64,000 nucleotides of DNA, from the NCBI RefSeq assembly GCF_001486505.1, contig NZ_LN909063.1:124001-188000 (forward strand), given 5' to 3'. How positions within the stretch are numbered: position 1 is the first letter of the stretch; every line of letters starts with the position of its first letter. Of the stretch, positions 1-8,657 are shown piece after piece. The notes under the pieces are model-generated. The model worked only from the letters and a program-made list of their open reading frames with translations, made no database searches and was not told the origin of the DNA. This DNA comes from Paenibacillus rubinfantis. GTDB lineage: Bacteria; Bacillota; Bacilli; Paenibacillales; Paenibacillaceae. Both the position numbers and the translations under genes were made by a program.

Positions 1-174
1 GTTAGAGGGTGGGGATTTGAGGTTCCCTTACCGGACGGTTTGGCTTTTCAAGGGGTTATTTTAACGGATCAGATTAAAAACCTCGATTGGCGTGCTCGAC
101 GTATTGATGTGGTGGGAAAAGTCCCTGATGAAGTAATCAATGAGTGTTTACACAAAATCCACACATTTCTATAA
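1..174 (+). CDS. MazF/PemK-type toxin, C-terminal fragment (runs off the left edge)
   Basis: The first 57 codons are open and end with TAA. The peptide contains LTDQIKNLDWRARR followed by GKVPDEVI, the conserved C-terminal strand and helix of PemK/MazF endoribonucleases, which cleave mRNA and are normally held inactive by an antitoxin encoded just upstream. The start and the antitoxin lie outside the window, so it is not known whether the gene is intact. The family call rests on this C-terminal motif only. Confidence 0.7.
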   Translation, partial: VRGWGFEVPLPDGLAFQGVILTDQIKNLDWRARRIDVVGKVPDEVINECLHKIHTFL

Positions 175-176
175 GC

Positions 177-755
177 TTACTTCAAGCTTTCGATGGCTCT
201 GCTTAGAACCGTATCCCATGGCCGAGATTCAATGCATCTTATTCCCTTCCGTTTACAGGTATCCGCGATCCATTCTCCATACGCAATACTTACCTCCGCT
301 CTAAAATGTTGTAGTTCGCCGCCCTCTCTCGCTAAATAATTCTGCACGATTTGGTTTTGGTCCGGTTCATGAACGAAGATGGATTTGATCTCCGGGTGAT
401 CCAGTGAAGAGATCCGTTCGGGGTGAATAAAGTCGCCTTCAATGATAATCGGTAATTGATCTTCGATGTGCCGGTCGGCAAGTGCTTTGAGTACGGGAGA
501 CATCTCTTTACTTACCTCCATTAGCCAGTTGACATGACCTTCAACTCCAACCTCATGCCACTTGACTCCAGAGTCCCAGTAATGGATTACGGGAAAATGC
601 TCCTTTGTGGTTACCGCTTTTACGGAGAGGTGGATATCATCTACCTCCAAAACATTTACGCCATAGAATCGGGCCATATCATAAGCGAGGCTTGATTTGC
701 CTATTCCGGACGCTCCACCAATAAATAAAACGGTCCAGGTTCTACCTGTATTCAT
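177..755 (-). CDS. P-loop kinase-like protein (2-phosphoglycerate kinase-like)
   Basis: 192-residue cytosolic protein. A Walker A motif GGASGIGKSS lies at residues 13-22, and a Walker-B-like strand IIIEGDFIHP lies near residue 103. This is the layout of small P-loop kinases and adenylylsulfate- or 2-phosphoglycerate-kinase-like ATPases. The VDDIHLS motif around residue 38 could bind a substrate hydroxyl. The real substrate cannot be read from sequence. It converges on the toxin fragment with a 2-nt gap and is transcribed away from the SLH gene. The ATG at 755 is used; no better start is visible. Confidence 0.7.
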   Translation of the reverse strand: MNTGRTWTVLFIGGASGIGKSSLAYDMARFYGVNVLEVDDIHLSVKAVTTKEHFPVIHYWDSGVKWHEVGVEGHVNWLMEVSKEMSPVLKALADRHIEDQLPIIIEGDFIHPERISSLDHPEIKSIFVHEPDQNQIVQNYLAREGGELQHFRAEVSIAYGEWIADTCKRKGIRCIESRPWDTVLSRAIESLK

Positions 756-904
756 TTTTCCAACCTCATTCCATAGTATTTATTTATAAATAGTTCGACT
801 TGGATTCACGGTTCACCTCTCTCTCCCTGTTGAGTATTTGTTAAGTCGGGTTCTGGTATATTCATGCAAGAAACTAGAATCAAACGAAAAGGGAGGTGAA
901 TCCA

Positions 905-3373
905 ATGAAGACGAAAATAATGGGGCTATTGATGGCGGTTCTGCTGTGCTTTCAACCTGTGGTCAGCCATGCGGATAGCTCAACACCATCGGTCAACACG
1001 AAGACTACAGCCAACTTCAATGACCTGAAGGATCTAGATGCTGCAACGAAGGAGAAGTTCGATGCGATGATCTCTGCCGGGATATTTGAGGGGGTGGCTG
1101 AGGGCAATTTTGGTCTCAAGGATGAGATGAATCGAGCGCAGTTTGCTAAAGTTGCTGCGTTGATTTTCGGTTTGCAAGTGGACACGAGCTTAAAGACGTC
1201 TTCGTTCAAAGATGTGAAATCAGACGATCCTGCAAACGGATATGCATTGCCGTTCATCGAGGCGGTAAAAGAGGCTGGAATCACGAAGGGCACTGGCCCA
1301 GGGGTGTTTAACCCTGGAGGTGAAGTAACAAAGGAGCAACTCGCGACGTTCCTGATTCGTGGACTCGGCAAAGAAAAGGAAGCACAGAGAACGCCGGGAG
1401 TCGATGATTCTACGGTATCTGACTGGGCCAAAAATTATGTTGCGCTTGCGTTGGAATTGAAATTGATGTCGAACGGAGAGGATGGTGTGTTTGGCGGATC
1501 AAGAGCGGCAACGCGTGACTTGCTTGTTCTAGGTTCTTATGAAGCCAAACAAGAGTATGATTCTTCCCAAGGGTCGACGGGGGAGGGACAGGATAACGGA
1601 AGCTTGACACCAACACCACCAACATCACCAACATCGTCTACGGGAACTCCTCCCGTAAGTTCGCCGGTCGAAACGACGCTTAGTATCGTAAATGCGAGAC
1701 AAACCGGAGCGAAGACATTTTACGTCCAGTTCAGCAAGTACGCTGACCCTGCCACTGTTCGTTTATCCGTCACACGAAACGGCTCTCCAATAGCGGTTCA
1801 GACTACTGCGGATCAGGCAAACGGTTATAAACTGACCTTTGCTGAGAATGTGCAGGAAGGGCAGTACATGGTGACGGCAGGTTATACGAGTTCGTCCACA
1901 GTCATAGGTTCAGTTCCTGTGGATGCGGTCGCTGAGAGGGTTGCCCGGATTGATTTTGCTAGCTCTTCGGACACGATAGCCAAAGGTTCGCGAATCGGAA
2001 TTCCGGTGAAGGCGATCAATCAGTTCGGTGAAACGCTATTCAATTATTCCGAATTTGTAGTCCTAAGTGGGGTTCCTGCGACAATAGATCCCAATCGTGG
2101 GTTGGTCGTTGTAGACACATCGTCGGAATCTTTGCTACCGGGGATTTCCATGGTTTCGATTACCTTGTTGGATAACGACAGTCATGTCACAGCTAGTAAG
2201 AATTTCAAAGTCGGATCCCCACAGTATGCTATGAAAGTTGAATTCCAAGGTTCGCTTCGCGGCATGAAGGGACAAGAAGTGCCGCAAGCGGAGTGGGGAC
2301 AATCTTATCATGTAAACTTCGATCTCAAGGACCAATATGGGAATCTGATGATGTTTCCATTGCCTTCCGGAGCAGCTTCGGTTGCGCCAATCCTGACTCC
2401 CTATTCAACCAGCATCTCCGTCGGAGCGTTAGGAGAGGCCCCTGTCAGTGAGCCTGGTAGTTTCTCATTGCCGATCACGTTTGATCCGACAAGTTTGGAA
2501 GGCGCGAATCATTATACCTTAACGCTGGGCATAGGTGGGGGTTTTTCAAGTGTAACCTTCCCTGTGGTTGATTCAGAGGTACAGGTGATTCAAAGGATGG
2601 AAATCAAAGGCTCCATTCGGGATGCAACCGGGCAAGAAGTGACGCAAGTCTCCTGGCCCAATGATTATCATTTGAATTTTGACGTATATGATCAAAATGA
2701 TCAGGTGATGTCCCTGTCGGCTCTGTCCTCTGCGCTATCGTCAAGACAATCCCAGATGAACTTTACAATTACACCGGAGGAGATCTCCCTCGGTTCAGTG
2801 GAGGCTGCGCTTCCCATCGAGCCGGGTGCTCTCTCGTTGCCGTTCACCATTAAAACTCCGGAGAGAGCGGGTAACGTTAACTTAGAGATTTCCATCATTA
2901 CCATGCTTGAGAAGTACCAGTTTAATCAAAATCTGAACGTGCCTATTCAAATCGTGGTCCAACCTAAGGTAGCGATGCCTACGCTCACTCAGACCGATGG
3001 CGGCGGCATGGTCCTGGTTATGCTAAGCACAACAACGCCCGATGCCACGATCTATTACACGGAGGACGGTGTTCATGATCCGTCGACAAATCCGCAAACG
3101 GACCCGTACACTGTTATGTACAACGGCCCTTTTTATGTCCCGAGCGGCACTTGGATCAAAGCGATCGCGGTCAAAGATGGCTCGCTGAATAGCGACATCA
3201 TGACGGAGCAGGTTACGCTGGCTCCAAGTATGGAATTTTCAGTAACTGACCTGGTGTATATCGGGGAGGAAGCATCCGGGATGGTTCTGAAGGTTGTATT
3301 TAGTAAACCAGTTGATCCGACTTCGGCAGAATCGGGAGCCTACCTATGGTGGAACTGCTCTACTTCCATATGA
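905..3373 (+). CDS. S-layer-homology surface protein, C-terminally truncated
   Basis: Exported cell-wall protein. The ATG at 905 follows GGGAGGTG with 6-nt spacing, so it is preferred over the in-frame GTG at 896. A signal peptide ends near HADSS. Three SLH repeats follow (about residues 35-205) for binding pyruvylated wall polymer, then a Pro/Thr-rich linker, Ig-like regions, two related modules beginning MKVEFQGSLRG and MEIKGSIRDATG, and a chitobiase-C-like domain containing ATIYYTEDG. A further domain starts at about residue 780 but is cut after DPTSAESGAY; the last residues, LWWNCSTSI, look like read-through into foreign sequence. The 3' end abuts and overlaps a regulator that has lost its N-terminus. 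Adhesin or wall function is inferred from domains. Confidence 0.8.
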   Translation: MKTKIMGLLMAVLLCFQPVVSHADSSTPSVNTKTTANFNDLKDLDAATKEKFDAMISAGIFEGVAEGNFGLKDEMNRAQFAKVAALIFGLQVDTSLKTSSFKDVKSDDPANGYALPFIEAVKEAGITKGTGPGVFNPGGEVTKEQLATFLIRGLGKEKEAQRTPGVDDSTVSDWAKNYVALALELKLMSNGEDGVFGGSRAATRDLLVLGSYEAKQEYDSSQGSTGEGQDNGSLTPTPPTSPTSSTGTPPVSSPVETTLSIVNARQTGAKTFYVQFSKYADPATVRLSVTRNGSPIAVQTTADQANGYKLTFAENVQEGQYMVTAGYTSSSTVIGSVPVDAVAERVARIDFASSSDTIAKGSRIGIPVKAINQFGETLFNYSEFVVLSGVPATIDPNRGLVVVDTSSESLLPGISMVSITLLDNDSHVTASKNFKVGSPQYAMKVEFQGSLRGMKGQEVPQAEWGQSYHVNFDLKDQYGNLMMFPLPSGAASVAPILTPYSTSISVGALGEAPVSEPGSFSLPITFDPTSLEGANHYTLTLGIGGGFSSVTFPVVDSEVQVIQRMEIKGSIRDATGQEVTQVSWPNDYHLNFDVYDQNDQVMSLSALSSALSSRQSQMNFTITPEEISLGSVEAALPIEPGALSLPFTIKTPERAGNVNLEISIITMLEKYQFNQNLNVPIQIVVQPKVAMPTLTQTDGGGMVLVMLSTTTPDATIYYTEDGVHDPSTNPQTDPYTVMYNGPFYVPSGTWIKAIAVKDGSLNSDIMTEQVTLAPSMEFSVTDLVYIGEEASGMVLKVVFSKPVDPTSAESGAYLWWNCSTSI

Positions 3374-5202
3374 TGATCACAATGCGGCGTTGGAATGAAG
3401 TCCCAAGCAAGGTGGAGCAGGCTCGTATCCGATATGAGGCCATGCGGGAGCATATGGACGAGCTGCATTGGAGAACCTTGATGGGCAATATCTATATTTT
3501 GTGTGCTACCTCCGCTTTTATCGAGCGAGATTTACCGCGTGTAAAGCACTTCTTCATCCTCGCTGATCAGTATATCCCTATAGACAGCTTCTCCCATCAG
3601 ATGGGACGCAACCGTCATTATGGAGTTGAGGAGTTTGATGATCATTTAGGCTATTTAGACGACTACCATGGGGCCTTGGAGTTGTTCATTGAACTGCTTG
3701 CGCATTGGAAAGATCAGCAGGACCACCCGTTTGGAGAATCGATGCATGCCTCGTATAGCAAACTGCTGTACGAGTGGAATCGTCTGGACGAAGCACAAGC
3801 ATGGATTCGTCCGTTATTGAATCCGAATCGACACTCCTCCAATCCGCGCAGCTTGTATCATCTTTATGTGAGCGCTGCGAGAATCCAGCAGGCGCAGGGG
3901 TTCCCGGAACGGGCTATCGCGCTTCTGGATGAGTTGAAACTGCGCATCCATTCTCCCGATTATTCCGTGTTCCTGCGGAAAATCGAGTCCGAACAGGCAA
4001 GTCTGTCCGTGCGCGGGGGAAACCTCGAATATGGGACACAATGGCTGGAACGGTGCGGGATGACCGCTGCGGATGACGTGTCGCTCGACAACGTGTTTGA
4101 ACAGGTGAACCTCGTGCGTGTGCTAGCGGCATGCAGCCGGACAAGGGAAGCAAGCCTGCTTGCTGAGCGGCTTTATCCGTTATTGGAGAGGGAGGGGCGT
4201 CTGCGGGATCGGATTCAGATTCTGATCGTTCAGAGCGTGTCGTTCTATCGATCCGGGCAGGAGGAGCTTGCCCTGATGCGGCTGGATGCCGCCTTGCACC
4301 TAGCCGAGCCGCAAAGTTTCAATCGCAGCTTTCTAGATGAGGGGGCTATCATGGAAGAGCTTCTCTCCGCTTATCAGAAAACCTTCCTTAATAGCGACAC
4401 GCCCCGAGTTTCCGAGTATGTCAAGGAGCTGCTCTGCGCATTACGGAATAAGCACGCACCGTCGGCTGCTCCTGTGCTAGCGCACATTAACGATTATGGC
4501 GGGTTTCGTATACGGCCGCTTGTTGAGAGTGTCGGGGAAGTAAAATGGCGGACGGCGAAGACAGAGGAGCTTATGGCTTTGCTGGCACACCATCGCGGGG
4601 AGCCGGTGGACAAAAATGAAATCTTGGATAACCTGTGGCCGGAAGCCGACATGGAACAAGGGTTCAAGCTGCTGCATACGACTGTACATTATTTGCGCAA
4701 AAATTTGCAGGAAGCAGGATTCGGCAATATCGTTAGCTTTGCGAGAGGTAGTTATCGGCTCGATATGACGCATTTATCAACCGATCACGATACCTTTCGG
4801 AGACAGCTGTCGGAGGAGCTCCCGCAGGGGGGAGAAGCGCTGAAAGATTATGAGGCGCAGCTTCATCGGGTGTATCGAGCCGGTTATCTTGCGGGGAAGG
4901 ATTATGTGTGGGCCGAGAGCGATCGGAATCTGATGATGGAAGAATATATTCGTCTACTACTGCAAATTCAGGAGCGATATGTACAGGAGCACCGTTTGAC
5001 CGAGGCGGCGGAATCCCTCCGAATGGCGATATCGATTGACCCTTTGAACGAAGAGGTTCATGAGAAGCTGATTCACGTTTACCTGTTATCCGACAACCGG
5101 ATTGCCGCGAGGCAACAATATGAGCTTCTTCGGGATATGCTGCATTCGGAGTTTGATGCGGAGCCGCGAGAGGAGATTACCCGGCGCATTTTGTCGGTGT
5201 AG
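3346..5202 (+). CDS. MalT/SARP-like transcriptional regulator, N-terminally truncated
   Basis: The 618 codons encode a TPR-rich helical region (about residues 1-370), an OmpR/SARP-type winged helix (about 385-460; TEELMALLAHHRGEPVDKNEIL and HYLRKNL) and a C-terminal bacterial transcriptional activation domain with TPRs (about 465-615; EEVHEKLIHVYLLSDNR). Relatives of this type are normally about 1000 residues or more, with an N-terminal NTPase domain that is absent here. The frame is open only from 3316, and the ATG at 3346 has no ribosome-binding site and lies inside the tail of the SLH gene. It is therefore probably the 3' part of a gene that lost its 5' half at the junction near 3340. Its product may not be made. 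Confidence 0.7.
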   Translation: MVELLYFHMMITMRRWNEVPSKVEQARIRYEAMREHMDELHWRTLMGNIYILCATSAFIERDLPRVKHFFILADQYIPIDSFSHQMGRNRHYGVEEFDDHLGYLDDYHGALELFIELLAHWKDQQDHPFGESMHASYSKLLYEWNRLDEAQAWIRPLLNPNRHSSNPRSLYHLYVSAARIQQAQGFPERAIALLDELKLRIHSPDYSVFLRKIESEQASLSVRGGNLEYGTQWLERCGMTAADDVSLDNVFEQVNLVRVLAACSRTREASLLAERLYPLLEREGRLRDRIQILIVQSVSFYRSGQEELALMRLDAALHLAEPQSFNRSFLDEGAIMEELLSAYQKTFLNSDTPRVSEYVKELLCALRNKHAPSAAPVLAHINDYGGFRIRPLVESVGEVKWRTAKTEELMALLAHHRGEPVDKNEILDNLWPEADMEQGFKLLHTTVHYLRKNLQEAGFGNIVSFARGSYRLDMTHLSTDHDTFRRQLSEELPQGGEALKDYEAQLHRVYRAGYLAGKDYVWAESDRNLMMEEYIRLLLQIQERYVQEHRLTEAAESLRMAISIDPLNEEVHEKLIHVYLLSDNRIAARQQYELLRDMLHSEFDAEPREEITRRILSV

Positions 5203-5208
5203 GGGGTT

Positions 5209-5796
5209 CTACTTCTCTTCTAAGATTTCTTCAGTTGTGCGAATCCGGCCGATCCTCGGGAAAATGACATTCCGGACATGCTCATGCTCGGCCTCGGTGA
5301 ACCCGGTCATCGCATCGATGGCAAAAACAAGCTGATACCCATGCTGAAATGCCTCTCTGGCGGTGGTGTCCACACCGATCCCTGAGGCGATGCCGCAGAG
5401 AGCGATCGTATCGATGTTTCGGCGGCGAAGCTGCAGATCCAGGTCGGTCCCGTGAAAAGCTCCCCATTGTTTTTTAGTGATGATATGGTCGGTCTCCGTC
5501 ACACCAAGCTCGGGAACCAACTCATCCCAGCCTTCGATCAAGTTCAGTTTCGGCGGTGTGCTATCAAGCAGGGGGGAAGGCATATCTTTAAAGTCTTTAC
5601 TGGATACGCGGACGAAAGTTACGAAAGCCCCCTTGTTCCGGAAGTGATGGGCCAGTTTGGCCGCATTGGCAATGACCATCTCGGCGGAATAAGGTGCATA
5701 CGAAGAGCCGATCCATTTTTGCAGGTCGATGACAACCAGCGAAGTCTTGCTCCAATCCAAGGTCGTTGCTCTATCTCCATTCTTCAAGTGATTCAT
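5209..5796 (-). CDS. Isochorismatase-family hydrolase
   Basis: 195-residue cytosolic alpha/beta hydrolase. The ATG at 5796 is set by AAAGGAGG just upstream; the frame continues further but would overlap the divergent regulator. VVIDLQ supplies the conserved Asp and ITKKQWGAF the Lys. The position usually holding the catalytic Cys of nicotinamidase-like members is Gly (GIASGIGVDTTARE), as in isochorismatases that lack the Cys. It probably hydrolyses a vinyl-ether or acts on another small substrate; the exact substrate is unknown. It is divergent from the HTH regulator at 5945, a likely regulator. It ends 6 nt from the convergent SARP-like gene. Confidence 0.85.
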   Translation of the reverse strand: MNHLKNGDRATTLDWSKTSLVVIDLQKWIGSSYAPYSAEMVIANAAKLAHHFRNKGAFVTFVRVSSKDFKDMPSPLLDSTPPKLNLIEGWDELVPELGVTETDHIITKKQWGAFHGTDLDLQLRRRNIDTIALCGIASGIGVDTTAREAFQHGYQLVFAIDAMTGFTEAEHEHVRNVIFPRIGRIRTTEEILEEK

Positions 5797-5944
5797 ATAG
5801 ATGTTCCTCCTTTGGGTAAGGTAGTGGGCTTTATGCAATGAAGACAACATCAGTATATAATCGTTGGTATAGAATAACGAGAGAGGGAATGATCCTAGGA
5901 GTGGGACTCCCTGATTACAAGAGCTGGCGGAGAGAAGGGGTAAG

Positions 5945-6796
5945 ATGCAGGAAGAGCGCGAAAAGGCCCGGCAATTAGCGGAATTTCTCCGTACCCGGCG
6001 GGCCGCTCTAACTCCCGAGCAGGTAGGTTTGCCTTCCGGGGAAAGACGGCGGACACCGGGTCTTCGGAGGGCAGAGGTTGCCATGCTTGCGGGCATTAGT
6101 GTGGACTGGTACACCTGGCTGGAGCAAGGGAGAGAGATTCAAGTATCCACTCAAGTGTTGGATAGCCTGTCCCGTGCACTGCGATTAAACGACATTGAGC
6201 GAAAACATCTCTTCTTGCTGGCGGCGGGACATTTGCCCCCAAATCAATATTCACCGCAGCAGAACGTCAGCCGGCTCCTGCAGGAATTTTTGGACCGACA
6301 GGGGGAAAGCCCTGCTTTTGTGGTTAATTCAAGGTGGGATGTCATCGCCTGGAACCAGGCCGCGCGGCTTGTTTATGGAGATTATGAAGCCATGTCGGCC
6401 AGAGAGCGAAATTCCTTATGGCGCCTTTTCACGACGAATCAGGCCAAGCAACTGCTGGCTGACGGCTGGGAAACGAACGCCAAGCTTCGGCTGGCCCAGT
6501 TTCGGACGAATTATGCCAATCATGTCGGGGATCCTTGGTGGGAACAGTTTATTGAGGATCTGCACCAGCAAAGTGAGAAGTTTCGGGAATGGTGGCCGTT
6601 GCATCATGTAATTGATGTACCGGAAGGGGAAAAGCGGCTTTATCATCCCCTGGCGGGTTCCCTTCGTTTTGGCCATCTTTCCTTCCAGGCGTTAGACTCG
6701 GTGGACCTCCAAGTTACTGTCAATATTCCCTTGGATCCATCCACAACAGATAAAATGAAGAAACTTTGTTCTAAATCGCCATCTTCTCAAGCATGA
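5945..6796 (+). CDS. XRE-family regulator with MmyB-like ligand domain
   Basis: 283 residues. An N-terminal helix-turn-helix (about residues 5-75) with RTPGLRRAEVAMLAGIS and the WYTWLEQGRE motif is followed by the MmyB-like PAS-type sensor domain, typified by WDVIAWNQAAR and the C-terminal HPLAGSLRFGH stretch. Members bind a small, possibly fatty-acid-like ligand and regulate a neighbouring gene. Here the divergent isochorismatase is the natural target, with the DoxX gene downstream as an alternative. A hairpin terminator directly follows the stop. A second paralogue of the same architecture lies at 33292. Confidence 0.88.
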   Translation: MQEEREKARQLAEFLRTRRAALTPEQVGLPSGERRRTPGLRRAEVAMLAGISVDWYTWLEQGREIQVSTQVLDSLSRALRLNDIERKHLFLLAAGHLPPNQYSPQQNVSRLLQEFLDRQGESPAFVVNSRWDVIAWNQAARLVYGDYEAMSARERNSLWRLFTTNQAKQLLADGWETNAKLRLAQFRTNYANHVGDPWWEQFIEDLHQQSEKFREWWPLHHVIDVPEGEKRLYHPLAGSLRFGHLSFQALDSVDLQVTVNIPLDPSTTDKMKKLCSKSPSSQA

Positions 6797-6820
6797 AGGC
6801 ATCCAAACGGATGCCTTTTT
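6796..6820 (+). terminator. Intrinsic terminator after the HTH regulator
   Basis: AAGGCATCC and GGATGCCTT arms around a 4-nt loop, followed by a T run; overlaps the stop codon of the regulator. Confidence 0.85.
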
Positions 6821-6854
6821 CATTTTGCTAGCGGGCCTTTTAAACCGTATCATG

Positions 6855-6891
6855 TTTTGACATGATTCCTCGTTATGATTAACCCATCAAG
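6855..6891 (+). promoter_or_regulatory. 37-bp promoter element shared with 35198-35234
   Basis: TTTTGACATGATT, four variable bases, GTTATGAT, one variable base, AACCCATCAAG. The same string, with 32 of 37 positions identical, precedes the GyrI-like gene at 35274. TATGAT could be the -10 hexamer and the TGACATGAT part an operator; an ATCATG/CATGAT inverted repeat overlaps the left side of this copy only. It sits 45 bp before the DoxX start. Confidence 0.6.
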
Positions 6892-6935
6892 GTGAAGCAA
6901 GGGAACGAATGCCTGAAATCAAAGGAGGAAAAGAA

Positions 6936-7361
6936 ATGAATACGATGATTGGAAATGAAAATATGACGAAGGTAGAGGTCCGCAGTTCGAGGGGAAGGAA
7001 GGTGGCTTATTGGGCCGTCACCCTATTACTGGCCTTCTCTATTACGTTAAGCGGCATCGGGCAATTGATGCGAATGGGCGGGAATATCGACTTAGTGACC
7101 GATATTGGCTTTCCGTTATACGTGACGAATATTCTCGGAGCTTGGAAATTGCTTGGTGTAATTGCAATTGTTCTGCCGGGTTTGCCTAGACTCAAGGAAT
7201 GGGCTTATAGCGGGATCTTTTTTCTAATGACGGGTGCGGCCTTGTCCCATGTGTTCGCAAATGATTATGGCGATTACGGTTTTCATGTGATTCTCCCCCT
7301 TTTTTATGCCGCGCTGGGCGTGGCCTCCTGGGCATTACGCCCGAAGAGCAGAAGAATGTAG
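6936..7361 (+). CDS. DoxX-like integral membrane protein
   Basis: 141 residues starting at the ATG that follows AAAGGAGGAAAAGAA; an earlier in-frame ATG at 6909 lacks a ribosome-binding site. Four hydrophobic helices span the protein (starting near VAYWAVTLLLAF, LYVTNILGAWKLLGV, WAYSGIFFLM and VILPLFYAALG), the typical DoxX fold. Such proteins are membrane subunits of quinone or redox-stress systems, but the exact role of this subgroup is unknown. Its promoter shares a 37-bp element with the GyrI-like gene at 35274, which suggests a common regulator. Confidence 0.82.
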   Translation: MNTMIGNENMTKVEVRSSRGRKVAYWAVTLLLAFSITLSGIGQLMRMGGNIDLVTDIGFPLYVTNILGAWKLLGVIAIVLPGLPRLKEWAYSGIFFLMTGAALSHVFANDYGDYGFHVILPLFYAALGVASWALRPKSRRM

Positions 7362-7380
7362 ACGGAGATACCCAACAGCT

Positions 7381-7417
7381 AGCCCAATGAGTCTGGTAGT
7401 GATACCGGGCTCATTTT
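7381..7417 (+). terminator. Hairpin between DoxX and lipoprotein genes
   Basis: Outer arms AGCCC/GGGCT and inner arms GGTA/TACC, followed by CATTTTT. It serves the DoxX gene and overlaps the end of the convergent lipoprotein gene. Confidence 0.6.
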
Positions 7418-7782
7418 TCCTTTGAAATAAACGCCTCTACGTTATTTTCCCGAATGTCGATGCCCGGATCAGAATGATCCGATTCGACCAGTCTGATATA
7501 GAAAGGCTTTTCCTTGGGAACCCCTCCAATAAGCAGGGAATAGCCCTCCTCCAGCTCATAGCGCAGGATATACAGGCCGCTGCCGACCTCCGTGCTGTCA
7601 TACCTTTCAAAATCCCTCCAAGATAGATCTTGTCCTTGATGAGAGAGTTCGATCACTTTATCTAATGTCAACTTCTCTTGTGGATGTGAAGTGGAATTGT
7701 TCTTAACCTGCGCACACGATGTCAATGTAACCATGATGATGATGAATAAACCCAACCAAGTTATTCTTTTCTTCATCCTCAT
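7411..7782 (-). CDS. Small lipoprotein of unknown function
   Basis: 123 residues. The ATG at 7782 has TAGGAGA at 8-nt spacing and gives a normal lipoprotein signal: positively charged MRMKKR, a hydrophobic stretch, then LTSC as lipobox. The mature part, about 100 residues, is soluble and acidic, with no recognised domain; the segment ERYDSTEVGSGLYILRYEL resembles substrate-free extracellular folds only loosely. Probably anchored on the outer face of the membrane. Its function cannot be inferred, and the neighbours give no operon context. Confidence 0.7.
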   Translation of the reverse strand: MRMKKRITWLGLFIIIMVTLTSCAQVKNNSTSHPQEKLTLDKVIELSHQGQDLSWRDFERYDSTEVGSGLYILRYELEEGYSLLIGGVPKEKPFYIRLVESDHSDPGIDIRENNVEAFISKEK

Positions 7783-7930
7783 GTTCCAACTTCTCCTAAC
7801 TCTTGAAAATGCGCTGCTTCTTTCTCGGCCCGAGGTCTTACGAATATTATATTGCAACACTTTTAACGTTTGAAGTGGGTTGGCCCATAGCTATAGTATA
7901 ATTAGCTTAGGAGTATTTAAAGGAAGGGGC

Positions 7931-8378
7931 ATGAACGTGGGCAAGAACGAAGGCCTTTGATACGAATGAGATTCTGCATAAAGCCATGTATGTTTTTGGG
8001 GATCGTGGTTATGAAGGCACCTCGCTGCCCCATTTGGTTACAGGGCTGGGCATTGCCCGCCAAAGTATATACGATACGTACGGAACGAAGTGGGATCTCT
8101 TCTTCGCCGCGGTTAAGCATTATATGGATCAGAAAAATCAGGAACTGCAGCAGCATCGCGAAGGCCCGGGGCCGATTGCTGATAAGGTGGAGCTTGTATT
8201 CACAACGATCATTAAAGTCCTGATGGAGGTGGACATTCGGGATCTGGCCCGGTTTCTGGTGCATGAGCGGATCGCCTTAATCACGTCAGCCAAACTGGGG
8301 ATGGATGAGCCGCAACTGCGGGGTATCTTGCAGATGGTCCTGCGGGTCTTTCGGACGTTAAAAGGCACGAATCGGTAA
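7931..8378 (+). pseudogene. TetR/AcrR-family regulator, frameshifted and shortened
   Basis: The ATG at 7931 follows AAGGAAGGGG but runs into TGA after nine codons. Removing one A within 7943-7947 would give MNVGKTKAFDTNEILHKAMY, a normal TetR N-terminus, which continues in the frame used to 8378 (helix-turn-helix SLPHLVTGLGIARQSIYDTYG). The first in-frame ATG (7986) would delete helix 1. The C-terminus also stops early, after VLRVFRTL, giving about 148 residues against a usual 185-200. Two independent lesions make a functional product unlikely unless one is a sequencing error. Confidence 0.7.
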
Positions 8379-8400
8379 AATGTATATCCATTGAACCTAA

Positions 8401-8446
8401 AAAAGGCTCTTCCGGTCATCTCAACGATGATGAGGGAGAGCCTTTT
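8401..8446. terminator. Bidirectional hairpin terminator
   Basis: AAAAGGCTCTTCC pairs with GGGAGAGCCTTTT around a 20-nt loop. It serves both the TetR remnant and the converging oxidoreductase remnant. Confidence 0.75.
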
Positions 8447-8450
8447 AGGC

Positions 8451-8640
8451 TTAGTTTACAGGAACTGTAGCTGGAAATGAGGCTTTATGCGCCGTTATAA
8501 ATTGCTCCAGCGAACGCGGAGCTCGCCCGGTTACACGAAGCACAGTGTCCGTGACCTGGTCCTCCAAACCTTCGAGGCGAATGCGGACATCCATTTCGGA
8601 CAGGGTTTTGGTATATTTTGCCCTAAGAAGAGGCACCCCA
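8451..8640 (-). pseudogene. 3' remnant of an NmrA-like NAD(P)-binding oxidoreductase
   Basis: The last approximately 45 codons read GLEDQVTDTVLRVTGRAP then RSLEQFITAHKASF, the typical C-terminal helix and loop of NmrA/azoreductase-like SDR proteins of about 285 residues. No Rossmann fold precedes it: the frame runs into the promoter of the divergent MDR gene at about 8650. It is an orphan gene end left by a deletion. The first residues of the open frame are unlikely to be original coding sequence. Confidence 0.6.
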
Positions 8641-8657
8641 ACCTGGATCCAATAAAT

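Noticed and set aside
952-1634. Minus-strand frames inside the SLH gene
   Set aside because: They mirror a strong coding gene with a clear signal peptide and domains; no ribosome-binding sites or families.
3346-3373. A genuine overlapping start of the regulator inside the SLH gene
   Set aside because: No ribosome-binding site and the protein begins inside a TPR region; truncation explains it better.
5797-6114. An N-terminal extension of the isochorismatase
   Set aside because: It would overlap the divergent regulator and lacks a ribosome-binding site; the ATG at 5796 has AAAGGAGG.
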